Shown here in pieces: positions 1 through 8,855 of a stretch of DNA of 64,000 nucleotides. Every line of letters starts with the position of its first letter. Position 1 is the stretch's first letter. The position numbers were made by a program, and so were the translations under genes. Origin of the DNA: an uncultured Muribaculaceae bacterium (GTDB lineage Bacteria; Bacteroidota; Bacteroidia; Bacteroidales; Muribaculaceae); contig CAJTOB010000009.1 of NCBI GenBank assembly GCA_910578035.1, positions 1 to 64,000 on the forward strand, in the 5' to 3' direction. The notes below the pieces were generated by a model. That model was given only the letters and a program-made list of their open reading frames with translations. It ran no database searches and was not told the origin of the DNA.

Positions 1-59
1 ATGTTCCCTCTTCATAATGTGCAATTTAAGCAAAAATACACCAACCTGTGATTTCTCAT

Positions 60-114
60 ATGTTATTAAACAAGCTCTAATGTAATAAAACAATTGGCAA
101 ATGTAATATAACAA
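60..114. repeat. Three imperfect 14-bp direct repeats, 20-21 bp apart
   Basis: Copies of ATGTWATWWAACAA begin at 60, 80 and 101. The spacing of about 21 bp is two helical turns, so bound proteins would sit on one DNA face. The repeats end about 15 bases before the TATCTTTG element at 129. They look like an operator array for the downstream channel gene; that role is inferred. Confidence 0.45.
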
Positions 115-128
115 TGGATAGAAAGTGG

Positions 129-136
129 TATCTTTG
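129..136 (+). promoter_or_regulatory. Bacteroidota -7 promoter element (channel gene)
   Basis: TATCTTTG matches the TAnnTTTG consensus. No TTG lies at the usual 19-21 base distance upstream, so the promoter may depend on an activator. It is 30 bases before the ATG at 167. Confidence 0.5.
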
Positions 137-166
137 CCTGTGTCTTCATGAATTGCGATACAGGAT

Positions 167-1864
167 ATGAAAAGAGGTATTGATCGGCTTTTGTCGGAAG
201 GGAAAGGAAAGCAGTTGCTTTGGCTGCTCGTCATTTCGGTTGGAATTATGGCTGTTGTATTGTTTGTCAGCAGTTTTTTTATCAAAGACCTGAAATGGCA
301 GCAGGTGGTTTCCGTATTCCTTGACCCCGGTTGTTTCAATAGCACGCCTGAAGGTGCTGAGTGGCTGCTACTGCCTCTTGCTCTTTTTAGTCTTGTGATA
401 CTTTCCGGTCTGATGGTGAGTACTTTTACCAATGTTGTTGAGAATATCTCAGATTCCGTACATGCAGGAGAAAGACGATACAGATTCAATAATCATGTAC
501 TCATAATCGGAGCCGGCAAACAACTTGCCCCTATGCTTGCGGCTTTGGCAGAAGATAAGCGCAATATTGTTGTGATGAGCGAGTCGCGCCCGACCGAGGA
601 TGGAAATTATACATACTATTGTGGCCGTCGCGATTCTCTTGAAGATTTGAAATCTGCCCTCCCTGCAAAAGCTTCGGTAATTTATATTATAGGAGAAGAC
701 CAAGAGCCTGACCATGATGCCAAGAGTCTCAGAGCGGTCGATTTGCTCAAGGAACTTACTGAAAATGCCGAAAATGAGATACAGTGCTACATGACCCTGC
801 AGGAGCGTGTGTCGTCGGAGGTCTATGAGTATCTGCACCAGCCTGTAGTAGGAAAACTTCTGCTTGTAGACGTAATCAACGTGTATGAGTATATGGCAGA
901 GCGCCTCATGGTAGACAGCGACTTTCTTCCTGCCATAAAGCAGGGCGACGGGCGCCGTTCACATGTTGTGATTTACGGTACCGGCCAGGTTGCGCACAAT
1001 GTCGCAAACACAGTGGCTCATATCAGTCACTATCCGAGCTATCCTGAGGCCGGTGTGAAGACATGTATCACCTTGGTAGGTTGCGGCATGAAACGGTATA
1101 TGGACAATATAATCGCCAGCCGTCCGGCCCTTTTTGACCTTTCTGTGTATCGGTATATAGATGCCTGCGGGAAAGTGCAGGAGCATCGGCCTGCAAAGGA
1201 TTTTCTTGATGTGGAGTGGGAGTTTGTAGATACATATGACTCATCGAGCCTTTCGCGTGATATGTTGCGGCGAATCTGTGCTTCTCCCGACGAAATTCTT
1301 ACTGTAGTGGTTGCCGAGGAGGACCCGGCGAGGGCCACCGAGACGGCACTCCACTTCCCTCGCGAGGTGTACGACTGCAATATTGCGGTATATATGGACG
1401 AATCGGCTGAAGTGCTCGAATTATCCCGTAGAACAGAAATGTTTGGCAACATATCTGTATTTGGGTCGGCTTCCGGGGCGATTAGCGACCCTCTTTTCAG
1501 GACTCGCTCTGTTCGCGGGCAGCGTGTGAACTTCATCTACGACCAGATGTATGTAAAAAGCCGATCGATAGAAGAAGCGTGGTACAGTTTGTCGGAAGTC
1601 AATAAATATTCGAGCATCTACTGCGCCATGTCTATGCCGATGCGAAAGCGTTGCTACGATATGGACGGAGACCGTATGCCTGTCTACGAAGCCGAACACC
1701 GCCGCTGGATGATGTCTATGCTCATCATGGGCACTCGCCCGGGCGAAACCCGCGATAAAGCCCGCTTTATACACAATGATATCGTGCCGTTCGACGAACT
1801 TACACCCGAAGAACAGGAAAAAGACAAAATCCTCATCGACGCCATGCCCGACATTCTCGCCTGA
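167..1864 (+). CDS. CASTOR/POLLUX-like ion channel with RCK-type NAD-binding domains
   Basis: Predicted cation channel of 565 residues in the inner membrane. Two hydrophobic segments (about 19-41 and 67-87) bracket a short loop that could be the pore. A glycine-rich Rossmann start (LIIGAGKQ, about 110-117) opens a large cytoplasmic region that resembles RCK/TrkA-N regulatory domains. A second such start (VVIYGTGQ, about 266-273) begins the next half. Plant CASTOR, POLLUX and DMI1 and their bacterial relatives share this two-TM plus RCK layout; the plant proteins are nuclear-envelope cation channels. The ion is not evident from the sequence. The gene converges on the caspase gene with only 23 bases between the stop codons and no clear terminator. 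The ATG is chosen because it follows a -7 element closely and is the first in frame. Confidence 0.75.
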   Translation: MKRGIDRLLSEGKGKQLLWLLVISVGIMAVVLFVSSFFIKDLKWQQVVSVFLDPGCFNSTPEGAEWLLLPLALFSLVILSGLMVSTFTNVVENISDSVHAGERRYRFNNHVLIIGAGKQLAPMLAALAEDKRNIVVMSESRPTEDGNYTYYCGRRDSLEDLKSALPAKASVIYIIGEDQEPDHDAKSLRAVDLLKELTENAENEIQCYMTLQERVSSEVYEYLHQPVVGKLLLVDVINVYEYMAERLMVDSDFLPAIKQGDGRRSHVVIYGTGQVAHNVANTVAHISHYPSYPEAGVKTCITLVGCGMKRYMDNIIASRPALFDLSVYRYIDACGKVQEHRPAKDFLDVEWEFVDTYDSSSLSRDMLRRICASPDEILTVVVAEEDPARATETALHFPREVYDCNIAVYMDESAEVLELSRRTEMFGNISVFGSASGAISDPLFRTRSVRGQRVNFIYDQMYVKSRSIEEAWYSLSEVNKYSSIYCAMSMPMRKRCYDMDGDRMPVYEAEHRRWMMSMLIMGTRPGETRDKARFIHNDIVPFDELTPEEQEKDKILIDAMPDILA

Positions 1865-1887
1865 CCATAGACGAGAATGCCGAGTAG

Positions 1888-3876
1888 TCAGCGTATTGGT
1901 AGGTTTTCTATGGTGAGGGCGCCGATGCCGTAGACTTCCGTAGAGTCGATGCCCCTGAAGGAGAACTGGATATATTTTACAGTCCTATTTTGAGTCGGAT
2001 ATTCTTTGAAGCGAACGTTTATCTTTACCGGAACACCCGGCGGAAGGCTTATGTTATCAGCCGAATCGGACGAGTTGCCTTTAGTAATCAGAAAGTTGTT
2101 TTTGTCGTAAACATCGCCATCTGAAGTGATGTATTGAGTGCAATAGGTGTAGCCTGCACAAGGCTCACGGTCGCAGATGGCTGCATTAAGCGTCTTTCTG
2201 CTGTTGTTTGTAAAAGTAACACTGAAAGCGACACCGTTTCCTATCCGACGAGCGTCGGAAACACTCACTTCTACGTCTGGAGTAGACATGTTTATGCTCA
2301 CTCTGGCATCTGTTTCAGGCATGGCTCCGGCATTAAATCCTACAGGAATGTTGCGGATTTCCAAAGTCGCGATTCCATAAGGCTCTCCGTTTCCCGTATC
2401 TCTGAAATTGATATAAGTCACGGGCAGAATAGACGCCGTACGTGAGAAATTACATAATTTCATTTCTAATTTAACAGCCCGGCCCACAGGCAGAGGAACA
2501 TATGGGTTGGTGTAGAAATTATCCATGCCACCGGCAATGAACAAAGCCTCGGAACCGACATATTCGTTTCCTTCGTTGTCGAAAGCTCCGGTCTTATGGC
2601 CGTTTTCATCTGAAGCCACGATGGCTCTGATGTCTTTGCGGCCGCGGTTTTCGAGCATGAGTGTGAGGATGAGGTTGTTGCCTGAGCGCTTGCAGCTTCG
2701 CAGCGAAACGGCGATATCAGCGTCGAATGTCATCTGAGGCTGAGCGATAGCCGGGCGCGACGGCCTTGTCGAGATAGAGCCATAATCGTCTGTAGGGCGT
2801 GACTTCGACTTGACCGCGTCAACGATGTCGGCGCCGGCCGAGACTACTCCTGCAGCGTTGAAGGCGAAGTTGCTCAAGAGCGTACCGACTTGCAGAGGGG
2901 TCTGGCGTCGGTCGGTGAGATTGTAGGTATCGCGTGTGACTGCGGCCATTGTTTCGGCAAAACCGACACCTGTTTTGATGATATTCGACATAAGAGCTGT
3001 CGCAAACGGGCTGTTGTCGCCTTCTCCATCGAATGCTACGTTGCCGCTTGAGGTCGAGAACATTATGGACGAGCCGGGATTTCCCTCCATGCGAGCGAGA
3101 CCTTGTTCGGAACTGCGGTTCCATGAGCGTTTGATATTTCGGCAGGCGTCGAAGAATGCGATACGTTCGGGAACTCCGCTGTGCTCCATGGAGTAGAGCA
3201 CGTCGTCGGCGTTAAGGCATTCTTTAAGTTCTGAGCGCATTTCGAGTTTGGCTTCTATCGGAATGAGGTAGTTTACACCTTCGTCCTGAAGACCGTGGCC
3301 TGCGTAGTAGAATACGGCTACGTCGTAGTCGCCTGATTTCTCCGCCATAAGGGCGAGAGCATGCTTCATTTCGTCGTAAGAGCATTCATAAGCCTCGATA
3401 ACGTCGAAACCGAGGTCTCGCAATGTGGCGGCCACATCGGTGGCGTCTTTCTGTGCATTCTTGAGATAGGACTGTGTCTCATAGTCGGAGTTGCCAATTA
3501 CGAGGGCCAGACGTCGTTCGCTGAATTTATCTTTGTTAGGCGATTTTTCAAAAAGGACTTTTCCGTTGCCTCCGCGGGTAGAGCCTTTAGATGTCGCCGC
3601 AATGAAATCTGCAACGCTTTTGGAATCCCATTTAGTCTTCATGGCTTTTGGCGACAAGCGGTGAAGACGTCCGGTCGATAGATTCTTCACTTCCATCGAC
3701 TGGCGGTCGTTTGACCAGTTTATAGCTCCACGGTCAGAAAAACGGTCGCCTTTCTTGAGCGTTTTTCCCCCTATATTGATAGTCGGGCTCGTAAGTGCTG
3801 TAATCTGATAGTCATCGGCGAAAATAAAGAATGCCGATGCTATGACAGACAGAAGTAAAAGGAGGGATCTTTTCAT
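1888..3876 (-). CDS. Secreted caspase-family (C14) protease with duplicated C-terminal domain
   Basis: Predicted cysteine protease of 662 residues exported to the periplasm or cell surface. A signal peptide covers about 1-20. A small SH3-like or FecR-like region (about 23-80) precedes the caspase fold (about 120-345). The catalytic pair is visible: His194 in YYAGHG and Cys245 in FFDACRN. After a low-complexity linker, two related beta-rich domains follow (about 385-512 and 534-661). They share a start rich in polar beta strands, an N(R/S)RK turn, and an ending like YGIxxLxIxNxP. Bacterial caspase homologues include metacaspases that cleave after Arg or Lys, but substrate specificity cannot be read here. 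The start overlaps the stop of the CHASE2 gene by 4 bases (ATGA), so the two are translationally coupled. The role is unknown. Confidence 0.82.
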   Translation of the reverse strand: MKRSLLLLLSVIASAFFIFADDYQITALTSPTINIGGKTLKKGDRFSDRGAINWSNDRQSMEVKNLSTGRLHRLSPKAMKTKWDSKSVADFIAATSKGSTRGGNGKVLFEKSPNKDKFSERRLALVIGNSDYETQSYLKNAQKDATDVAATLRDLGFDVIEAYECSYDEMKHALALMAEKSGDYDVAVFYYAGHGLQDEGVNYLIPIEAKLEMRSELKECLNADDVLYSMEHSGVPERIAFFDACRNIKRSWNRSSEQGLARMEGNPGSSIMFSTSSGNVAFDGEGDNSPFATALMSNIIKTGVGFAETMAAVTRDTYNLTDRRQTPLQVGTLLSNFAFNAAGVVSAGADIVDAVKSKSRPTDDYGSISTRPSRPAIAQPQMTFDADIAVSLRSCKRSGNNLILTLMLENRGRKDIRAIVASDENGHKTGAFDNEGNEYVGSEALFIAGGMDNFYTNPYVPLPVGRAVKLEMKLCNFSRTASILPVTYINFRDTGNGEPYGIATLEIRNIPVGFNAGAMPETDARVSINMSTPDVEVSVSDARRIGNGVAFSVTFTNNSRKTLNAAICDREPCAGYTYCTQYITSDGDVYDKNNFLITKGNSSDSADNISLPPGVPVKINVRFKEYPTQNRTVKYIQFSFRGIDSTEVYGIGALTIENLPIR

Positions 3877-5027
3877 GACAGATTTCTGATGTTTATTTTT
3901 TTATAAAATGAAATCAATGAGAATACCGCAGCCGGAATTGTGGCACAGAAATCGAGCGATAAAAGGAGGAATAGTGCTATTTTCAGGCTACACAGCACCA
4001 GCCCCCAGCCGACAAACGACAGCGCAAGGACGAGTAGCGGTCTTTTAACCTTAATTTTTAACGGCATTCTGCCGAAGAGGGCCAGAGTGATGCCGAAGTA
4101 GATGGCAAAGAGGAAAACGTAGAGCCAATAGTTCACTCTGTGGTTTCCCCGGTGCAGTGCGAGGTATGCGTAGTAGCTCAGAAGAGGACCGGGAACATCG
4201 CCGATGAAAGTGCTGTGAAGGTCGTTTTCGAAGTCTCCTATAAGCACTATCTTGTTGTCCAGAAGTTGCTGGAGTTCGGCGGGCGAATATTTTACCATCA
4301 GTTGTGAGCCTAAATGAGGGTGAAGAATCTCGCCATTGGGGCCATAGGTATCGGTCGCTGACAGCGGCAGGGAGATGAACAGAGTGTTATGGCATAGTCT
4401 GCCTTTGTCTGCGTATCCGAGCGGGCAAGAGTGAATTTCGCCTCCGTCGAGCTCGCGGTACATGCGCAGAGCCACCGATTCTTGGCCGTCCTGTATGAAT
4501 TCGTAGCGCGAGAAACCCGACAGACGTTTGTGTCGGTAGTCGGCATAGGCAGACTTGGCACGGAGTGCGGGGTCGGAAATGTCATCTTCGAGCCCGCGGT
4601 GTGTGGAAAATACCAGTCGCGGCATGGATTTTATTCGGGCGAAAAGTGCTGAATCGTTTTCTGTCTCTAAGTCATCTTCGAAGCGAATGTCAAGAAAAAT
4701 ATATCTGTAAGCGCTGTTTGATGCTAAGTCGAGAAACCTCAGCAGGGTAGAACGGTTTGTTATGGCCACGCTTCCAAGGCTGTCGCCAAACTCGTCGCGC
4801 ACGGTCGTCAGCTCTTTGTCGTATGCCACGTTGACACACACTATCTCGTCATCTGGGCCATCTTCCGGGTCGAGAAGGTATGCATAGGGGGCGAGAGAGT
4901 CTGACGAATCGAGTAGCGGATATGATGCGTTCGACATAATATAATCTGCCACCACAAGAAGCATGGCAATGATTATAGCACCATATACATGTTTGTGTCC
5001 GATAATGTGGCTAACTAACTGTTTCAC
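3873..5027 (-). CDS. CHASE2-domain membrane sensor protein
   Basis: Membrane protein of 384 residues. One N-terminal TM helix (about 15-31) leads to an extracytoplasmic CHASE2 domain (about 40-295), then two or three TM helices (about 299-318, 330-350, 352-374) and a short basic tail. The CHASE2 end is typical: a KIVLIGDF strand near 259-266 followed by an HST..GDVPG motif near 271-280. CHASE2 domains usually sense small molecules and are normally fused to kinase, cyclase or CHAT outputs. Here no output domain is fused. The next gene, overlapping by 4 bases, is a secreted caspase, which may be the output. The start is GTG. It lies only about 5 bases after a well-formed promoter -7 element, so the mRNA may be leaderless or the true start may lie inside. 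Confidence 0.78.
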   Translation of the reverse strand: MKQLVSHIIGHKHVYGAIIIAMLLVVADYIMSNASYPLLDSSDSLAPYAYLLDPEDGPDDEIVCVNVAYDKELTTVRDEFGDSLGSVAITNRSTLLRFLDLASNSAYRYIFLDIRFEDDLETENDSALFARIKSMPRLVFSTHRGLEDDISDPALRAKSAYADYRHKRLSGFSRYEFIQDGQESVALRMYRELDGGEIHSCPLGYADKGRLCHNTLFISLPLSATDTYGPNGEILHPHLGSQLMVKYSPAELQQLLDNKIVLIGDFENDLHSTFIGDVPGPLLSYYAYLALHRGNHRVNYWLYVFLFAIYFGITLALFGRMPLKIKVKRPLLVLALSFVGWGLVLCSLKIALFLLLSLDFCATIPAAVFSLISFYKKINIRNLS

Positions 5028-5031
5028 TTTG

Positions 5032-5061
5032 CAAAGGTAGACAATATAAATAATTTTACAA
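5032..5061 (-). promoter_or_regulatory. Promoter of the CHASE2-caspase operon
   Basis: On the minus strand TTG (5061-5059) is followed after 19 bases by TACCTTTG (5039-5032), a full match to the Bacteroides sigma consensus. Transcription should begin near 5027, which is the GTG start codon itself. Confidence 0.65.
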
Positions 5062-5122
5062 AAATTTCATTAATAGGTCAATGAGTGCAGTCGCGGAAAA
5101 TTGCTAACTTCGCGCTGCCGTT

Positions 5123-5153
5123 ATCTGTTGCCGGCCGAAAACAAAAAACAGAT
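5123..5153 (+). other. Leader hairpin before the Ca2+-ATPase operon
   Basis: ATCTGTT (5123-5129) and AACAGAT (5147-5153) form a 7-bp perfect inverted repeat with a 17-base loop, 33 bases before the ATPase ATG. There is no following T-tract. A weak promoter-like TAACTTCG lies at 5105. The role is unknown. Confidence 0.3.
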
Positions 5154-5186
5154 GTCTATGGTTTCAAATGAATATAGGTAAAAAAT

Positions 5187-7841
5187 ATGTCGCATACACA
5201 CCAATATAAGGGTCTCTCGCCCGCAGAAGTAGAGGAAAGCCGGCGGGTGCACGGCTCCAATGTGCTCACACCTCCGAAACAGGTGTCGGTCTGGAAACGT
5301 TTTTTTGAAAAATTCCGTGACCCTCTGATAGTAATATTGCTGTGCGCCGGTGTTCTGAGTGTTGCTATATCTATTTATGAGTACTGCTACATAGGGCAGG
5401 GCGCATCAGTCTTTTTTGAGCCGGCGGGTATTTTTTTAGCAATAATCCTGGCTACGGGCCTGGGATTTTTGCTTGAACTAAAGGCCGACAGGGAGTTTGC
5501 TATCCTCAATCGAGTTAACGATGACGAGGCCGTGCAGGTAATCCGCGACGGCCATGTTACGGAGGTGCCGCGCCGCGATGTCGTTGTGGGAGATATTGTG
5601 ATAATTTCTACAGGAGCGGAGATTCCGGCCGACGGCACTCTGCTTGAGTCCGTGACGCTAAGCGTAGATGAATCATCGCTGACCGGCGAACCGGTGTGCT
5701 CGAAGGACGCCGACCCAACGAAGACAGCCCCGGAGGCTACCTTCCCTTCGTATGAAGTGCTTCGCGGAACGAAAGTGATGGAGGGGCATGGCATAATGTG
5801 TGTCGATGCTGTGGGCGATGCTACCGAAAACGGCAAAGTATTTACGGCAGCGCAGATAGATAATTCGGTAAGAACACCTCTCGATAAGCAGCTTGACCGT
5901 CTCGGACGTCTTATAACCCGGTTCGCATATGTAGTGGGTATTGCTGTTATAGCAGGCCGGTTATTGATGTATTTCATGAAGGACCCGACATTCGACTGGA
6001 TTGAATTCGGTGCTTATTTTCTTCAGACTATAATGATTGCGGTGACGCTTGTTGTGTGTTCGGTGCCTGAGGGTCTGCCAATGGCGGTGACAATGAGTCT
6101 GGCATATTCCATGCGTCGTATGCTTCGGAGCAATAATCTGGTCCGCCGCATGCATGCGTGTGAGACAATGGGGGCGGCAACTGTAATATGCACAGACAAG
6201 ACGGGCACGCTTACAGAAAATCAGATGCGGGTCTATAGCGCCGATTTTTATGGAGAGCCTGATGCCGGACTCATAGCCCTCGGTATGGCTGTCAATTCTA
6301 CTGCAGAACTCGATCTTGCCGAGGCCGGCAGGCCGAAAGTAATTGGCAATCCGACGGAAGGTGCTCTTCTGATGTGGATGCATTCGCAGAATCAAGATTA
6401 TCGGGCTCTGAGGGAGAGTGTCGATACGGTGGCTGAGATTCCGTTTAGCACAGAGCGTAAATATATGGCTACGGAAGTGAGAACTGCCGACGGCCGTAAT
6501 CTTCTGTTTGTGAAGGGTGCTCCCGAAATAGTATTCGGCATGTGTTCAAGGCGTCCGAAGGACGTAGACTCGGCGTTTATAGAGCAATCGTTGCTGCAAT
6601 ACCAGAATCAGGGTATGCGTACTCTCGGTTTTGCGTGGCAGGCCGTTGAAGATGGCAAATCTCCGATAGTCGACGGCAAGCTGGCCGATACCGACCTCTG
6701 TTTTCTTGGAATAACGGCTATTTCAGACCCAGTGCGCGCCGATGTGCCCGATGCGGTGAAGGAAGTGCTCGACGCCGGTATCAAAATAAAGATTGTCACA
6801 GGCGACACTCCGGCCACTGCTCGTGAAATCGGCCGTCAGATTGGCCTCGATGCTTCTGCCGGTGAGATTATCATCGGGCCGGATTTTGCAGCAATACCCG
6901 AAGCCGAACTGCCAGAACGTGTTAAAGATATAAAAATAATTGCCCGAGCGCGTCCGCTCGATAAAAAACGTCTTGTAGAGGCCCTTCAGGCCGATGGCGA
7001 GGTTGTTGCGGTGACAGGCGACGGCACCAACGACGCCCCGGCTCTTAAATCGGCCCAGGTCGGCCTGTCGATGGGCGACGGCACGTCGGTTGCCAAAGAG
7101 GCTTCTGATATCACTATCATAGACAATTCTTTTGCCTCGATAGGGCGTGCGGTGATGTGGGGCCGTTCGCTATACAGGAATATACAGCGTTTTATACTAT
7201 TTCAGATAACGGTCAATATCGTGGCGTGTATCACAGTTCTCGGCGGTGCTTTCATGGGCTTGCAGTCGCCTCTTACGGTGATTCAGATATTGTGGGTAAA
7301 CCTTATCATGGATACATTTGCGGCCATAGCGCTTGCTTCTCTGCCGCCGACAGCGTCGGTGATGTCGGAAAAGCCCCGCCGCACAAGCGATTTTATCATC
7401 AGTCACCCGATGTGGCGCTTTATACTCGGCTGCGGGTGTATGTTCTCGATATTTCTTATGGGGCTGCTGTATTATATGCAGCATACCGACGTCACCTCGC
7501 TTCTCAGTATAGGTTCGGCGCCCTGGATAGAGGCAAAATATGAATTAAGTGCTTACGAACTTAGTCTGTTTTTCACAATTTTTGTATTTTTGCAGTTCTG
7601 GAACTTATTTAACGCCCGCGCTTTTGCCACAGGCCGGTCTGCATTCCATTTTCGTGACTGCGGCGGTTTTCTCTGGATAGTAGCCGTGATTTTTGTCGGC
7701 CAGGTGCTGATTGTAACATACGGAGGGGAGTGGTTCAATGTTGTGCCGCTTCATTTGTCCGACTGGTTTATTATCATCGGCGGAACATCTGTTGTGCTTT
7801 TGTTTGGTGAAATCTGGCGGGCAATCTTTAGAAAAAACTGA
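5187..7841 (+). CDS. PMCA-type calcium-translocating P-type ATPase
   Basis: P2-type cation pump of 884 residues in the inner membrane, most likely exporting Ca2+ at the cost of ATP. A cation-ATPase N-terminal region (about 5-45) is followed by the actuator domain with TGE (about 166-168), the VPEGLP ion-site helix (about 293-298), the phosphorylated aspartate in CTDKTGT (Asp337), the nucleotide domain, the TGDGTNDAP hinge, and a C-terminal group of TM helices. VPEGLP plus a C-terminal region with NLIMDT fits the Ca2+-ATPase subfamily. No calmodulin-binding tail is expected in bacteria. It is the first gene of a tight co-directional run that ends with folC, with only 2 bases to the next gene. 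It is divergent from the CHASE2-caspase operon across a 159-base gap. Confidence 0.9.
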   Translation: MSHTHQYKGLSPAEVEESRRVHGSNVLTPPKQVSVWKRFFEKFRDPLIVILLCAGVLSVAISIYEYCYIGQGASVFFEPAGIFLAIILATGLGFLLELKADREFAILNRVNDDEAVQVIRDGHVTEVPRRDVVVGDIVIISTGAEIPADGTLLESVTLSVDESSLTGEPVCSKDADPTKTAPEATFPSYEVLRGTKVMEGHGIMCVDAVGDATENGKVFTAAQIDNSVRTPLDKQLDRLGRLITRFAYVVGIAVIAGRLLMYFMKDPTFDWIEFGAYFLQTIMIAVTLVVCSVPEGLPMAVTMSLAYSMRRMLRSNNLVRRMHACETMGAATVICTDKTGTLTENQMRVYSADFYGEPDAGLIALGMAVNSTAELDLAEAGRPKVIGNPTEGALLMWMHSQNQDYRALRESVDTVAEIPFSTERKYMATEVRTADGRNLLFVKGAPEIVFGMCSRRPKDVDSAFIEQSLLQYQNQGMRTLGFAWQAVEDGKSPIVDGKLADTDLCFLGITAISDPVRADVPDAVKEVLDAGIKIKIVTGDTPATAREIGRQIGLDASAGEIIIGPDFAAIPEAELPERVKDIKIIARARPLDKKRLVEALQADGEVVAVTGDGTNDAPALKSAQVGLSMGDGTSVAKEASDITIIDNSFASIGRAVMWGRSLYRNIQRFILFQITVNIVACITVLGGAFMGLQSPLTVIQILWVNLIMDTFAAIALASLPPTASVMSEKPRRTSDFIISHPMWRFILGCGCMFSIFLMGLLYYMQHTDVTSLLSIGSAPWIEAKYELSAYELSLFFTIFVFLQFWNLFNARAFATGRSAFHFRDCGGFLWIVAVIFVGQVLIVTYGGEWFNVVPLHLSDWFIIIGGTSVVLLFGEIWRAIFRKN

Positions 7842-7843
7842 TT

Positions 7844-8395
7844 ATGTTCTCATTTTTAAAATATCTTATTCAACTGCTGCTATCGCCCTCTCATGGCTGG
7901 GAAGACCTTGAGACCCGCGACCCGGATCCCGAAGAAATGACCCGTTCGGGTCTTTATCCATTGATGGGGATAGCAGCCGCAACTGAATTTCTTTCATTCT
8001 TTTATGAGAGGCATGTAGAGTTGGCAACGGTTCTGATAAGGGCTGTCGCCGACTTCGGCTCGTATTTTGTATCGGTATTCATAGCCAAACTCATATTTGA
8101 CTATTATCTTGGCCCGCTTACAGCCAAAGGTCATTTTGATACGCGCCGCGCGTCTACTCTCACGGTTGCCGGCCTGGGGCTGATGGTGCTGATACAGATT
8201 ATCGGAAACTGCCTGCCGTGGAGTGTGATGCTTGTGCGTTTTCTTCCGCTCTATGTAGTGCTGGTGCTGTTCAAGGCAATACCGTATATGGAAGTCCGTC
8301 GCGGGTGTGAAATGCGCTTTCTGCTCGTAACATCAGGCGCCGTTGTTGCCGTCCCTCTCCTGATATACTATCTTCTCTACTTCATTATTCCATGA
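7844..8395 (+). CDS. Yip1-like integral membrane protein
   Basis: Protein of 183 residues with about five hydrophobic segments after a short N-terminal helix, a layout seen in the bacterial Yip1 family. No catalytic motif is visible. Yip1-family proteins in bacteria have no settled function. The gene starts 2 bases after the ATPase stop and its own stop overlaps the smpB start by 4 bases (ATGA), so it is translated as part of the operon. An accessory role to the pump is possible but not shown. Confidence 0.6.
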   Translation: MFSFLKYLIQLLLSPSHGWEDLETRDPDPEEMTRSGLYPLMGIAAATEFLSFFYERHVELATVLIRAVADFGSYFVSVFIAKLIFDYYLGPLTAKGHFDTRRASTLTVAGLGLMVLIQIIGNCLPWSVMLVRFLPLYVVLVLFKAIPYMEVRRGCEMRFLLVTSGAVVAVPLLIYYLLYFIIP

Positions 8396-8850
8396 AACCC
8401 AAGGAAATAAATATAAAAAACAGAAGAGCTACCTTCGACTATGAAATCATAGAGACGTTCACAGCCGGAATCGTGCTCACAGGAACCGAAATAAAGTCGA
8501 TACGCGAAGGCCATGCCTCGCTTGTCGATACATTCTGCTATATCAGCGCAGCCGGCGAGGTTTGGGTAAAGAACATGAATATCGCCCAGTACTTCTATGG
8601 CACATATAATAATCATGAAGCACGGCGCGACCGTAAACTGCTGCTCAACCGCAAGGAAATAGCCAAGCTCGCCAAGAATGGCCGTGATGCCGGCTATACG
8701 ATAGTTCCGCTGCGTCTCTTTATCAATGACCGTGGGCTTGCAAAACTCGTAATCGGCATAGCCCGAGGCAAGAAAGAATACGATAAGCGCCAGTCTATCA
8801 AGGAGCGCGAAGACAAGCGCGCACTGGCCCGTATAATGCAAAAACGCTGA
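8392..8850 (+). CDS. smpB: SsrA-binding protein SmpB
   Basis: RNA-binding partner of tmRNA in trans-translation, which rescues stalled ribosomes. The length of 152 residues is normal. The family landmarks are present: an N-terminal [10 protein letters not shown] segment, [13 protein letters not shown], the KLLLNRKEI strand, and a basic C-terminal tail ([17 protein letters not shown]) that enters the decoding site. The start overlaps the previous stop by 4 bases. Next comes mutS2, 5 bases on. Confidence 0.96.
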   Translation: MKPKEINIKNRRATFDYEIIETFTAGIVLTGTEIKSIREGHASLVDTFCYISAAGEVWVKNMNIAQYFYGTYNNHEARRDRKLLLNRKEIAKLAKNGRDAGYTIVPLRLFINDRGLAKLVIGIARGKKEYDKRQSIKEREDKRALARIMQKR

Positions 8851-8855
8851 GTTTT

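Noticed and set aside
1864..1914. Inverted repeat ACCATAGA / TCTATGGT as a terminator of the channel and caspase genes
   Set aside because: The loop is about 35 bases and there is no T-run, so it is a poor terminator candidate.
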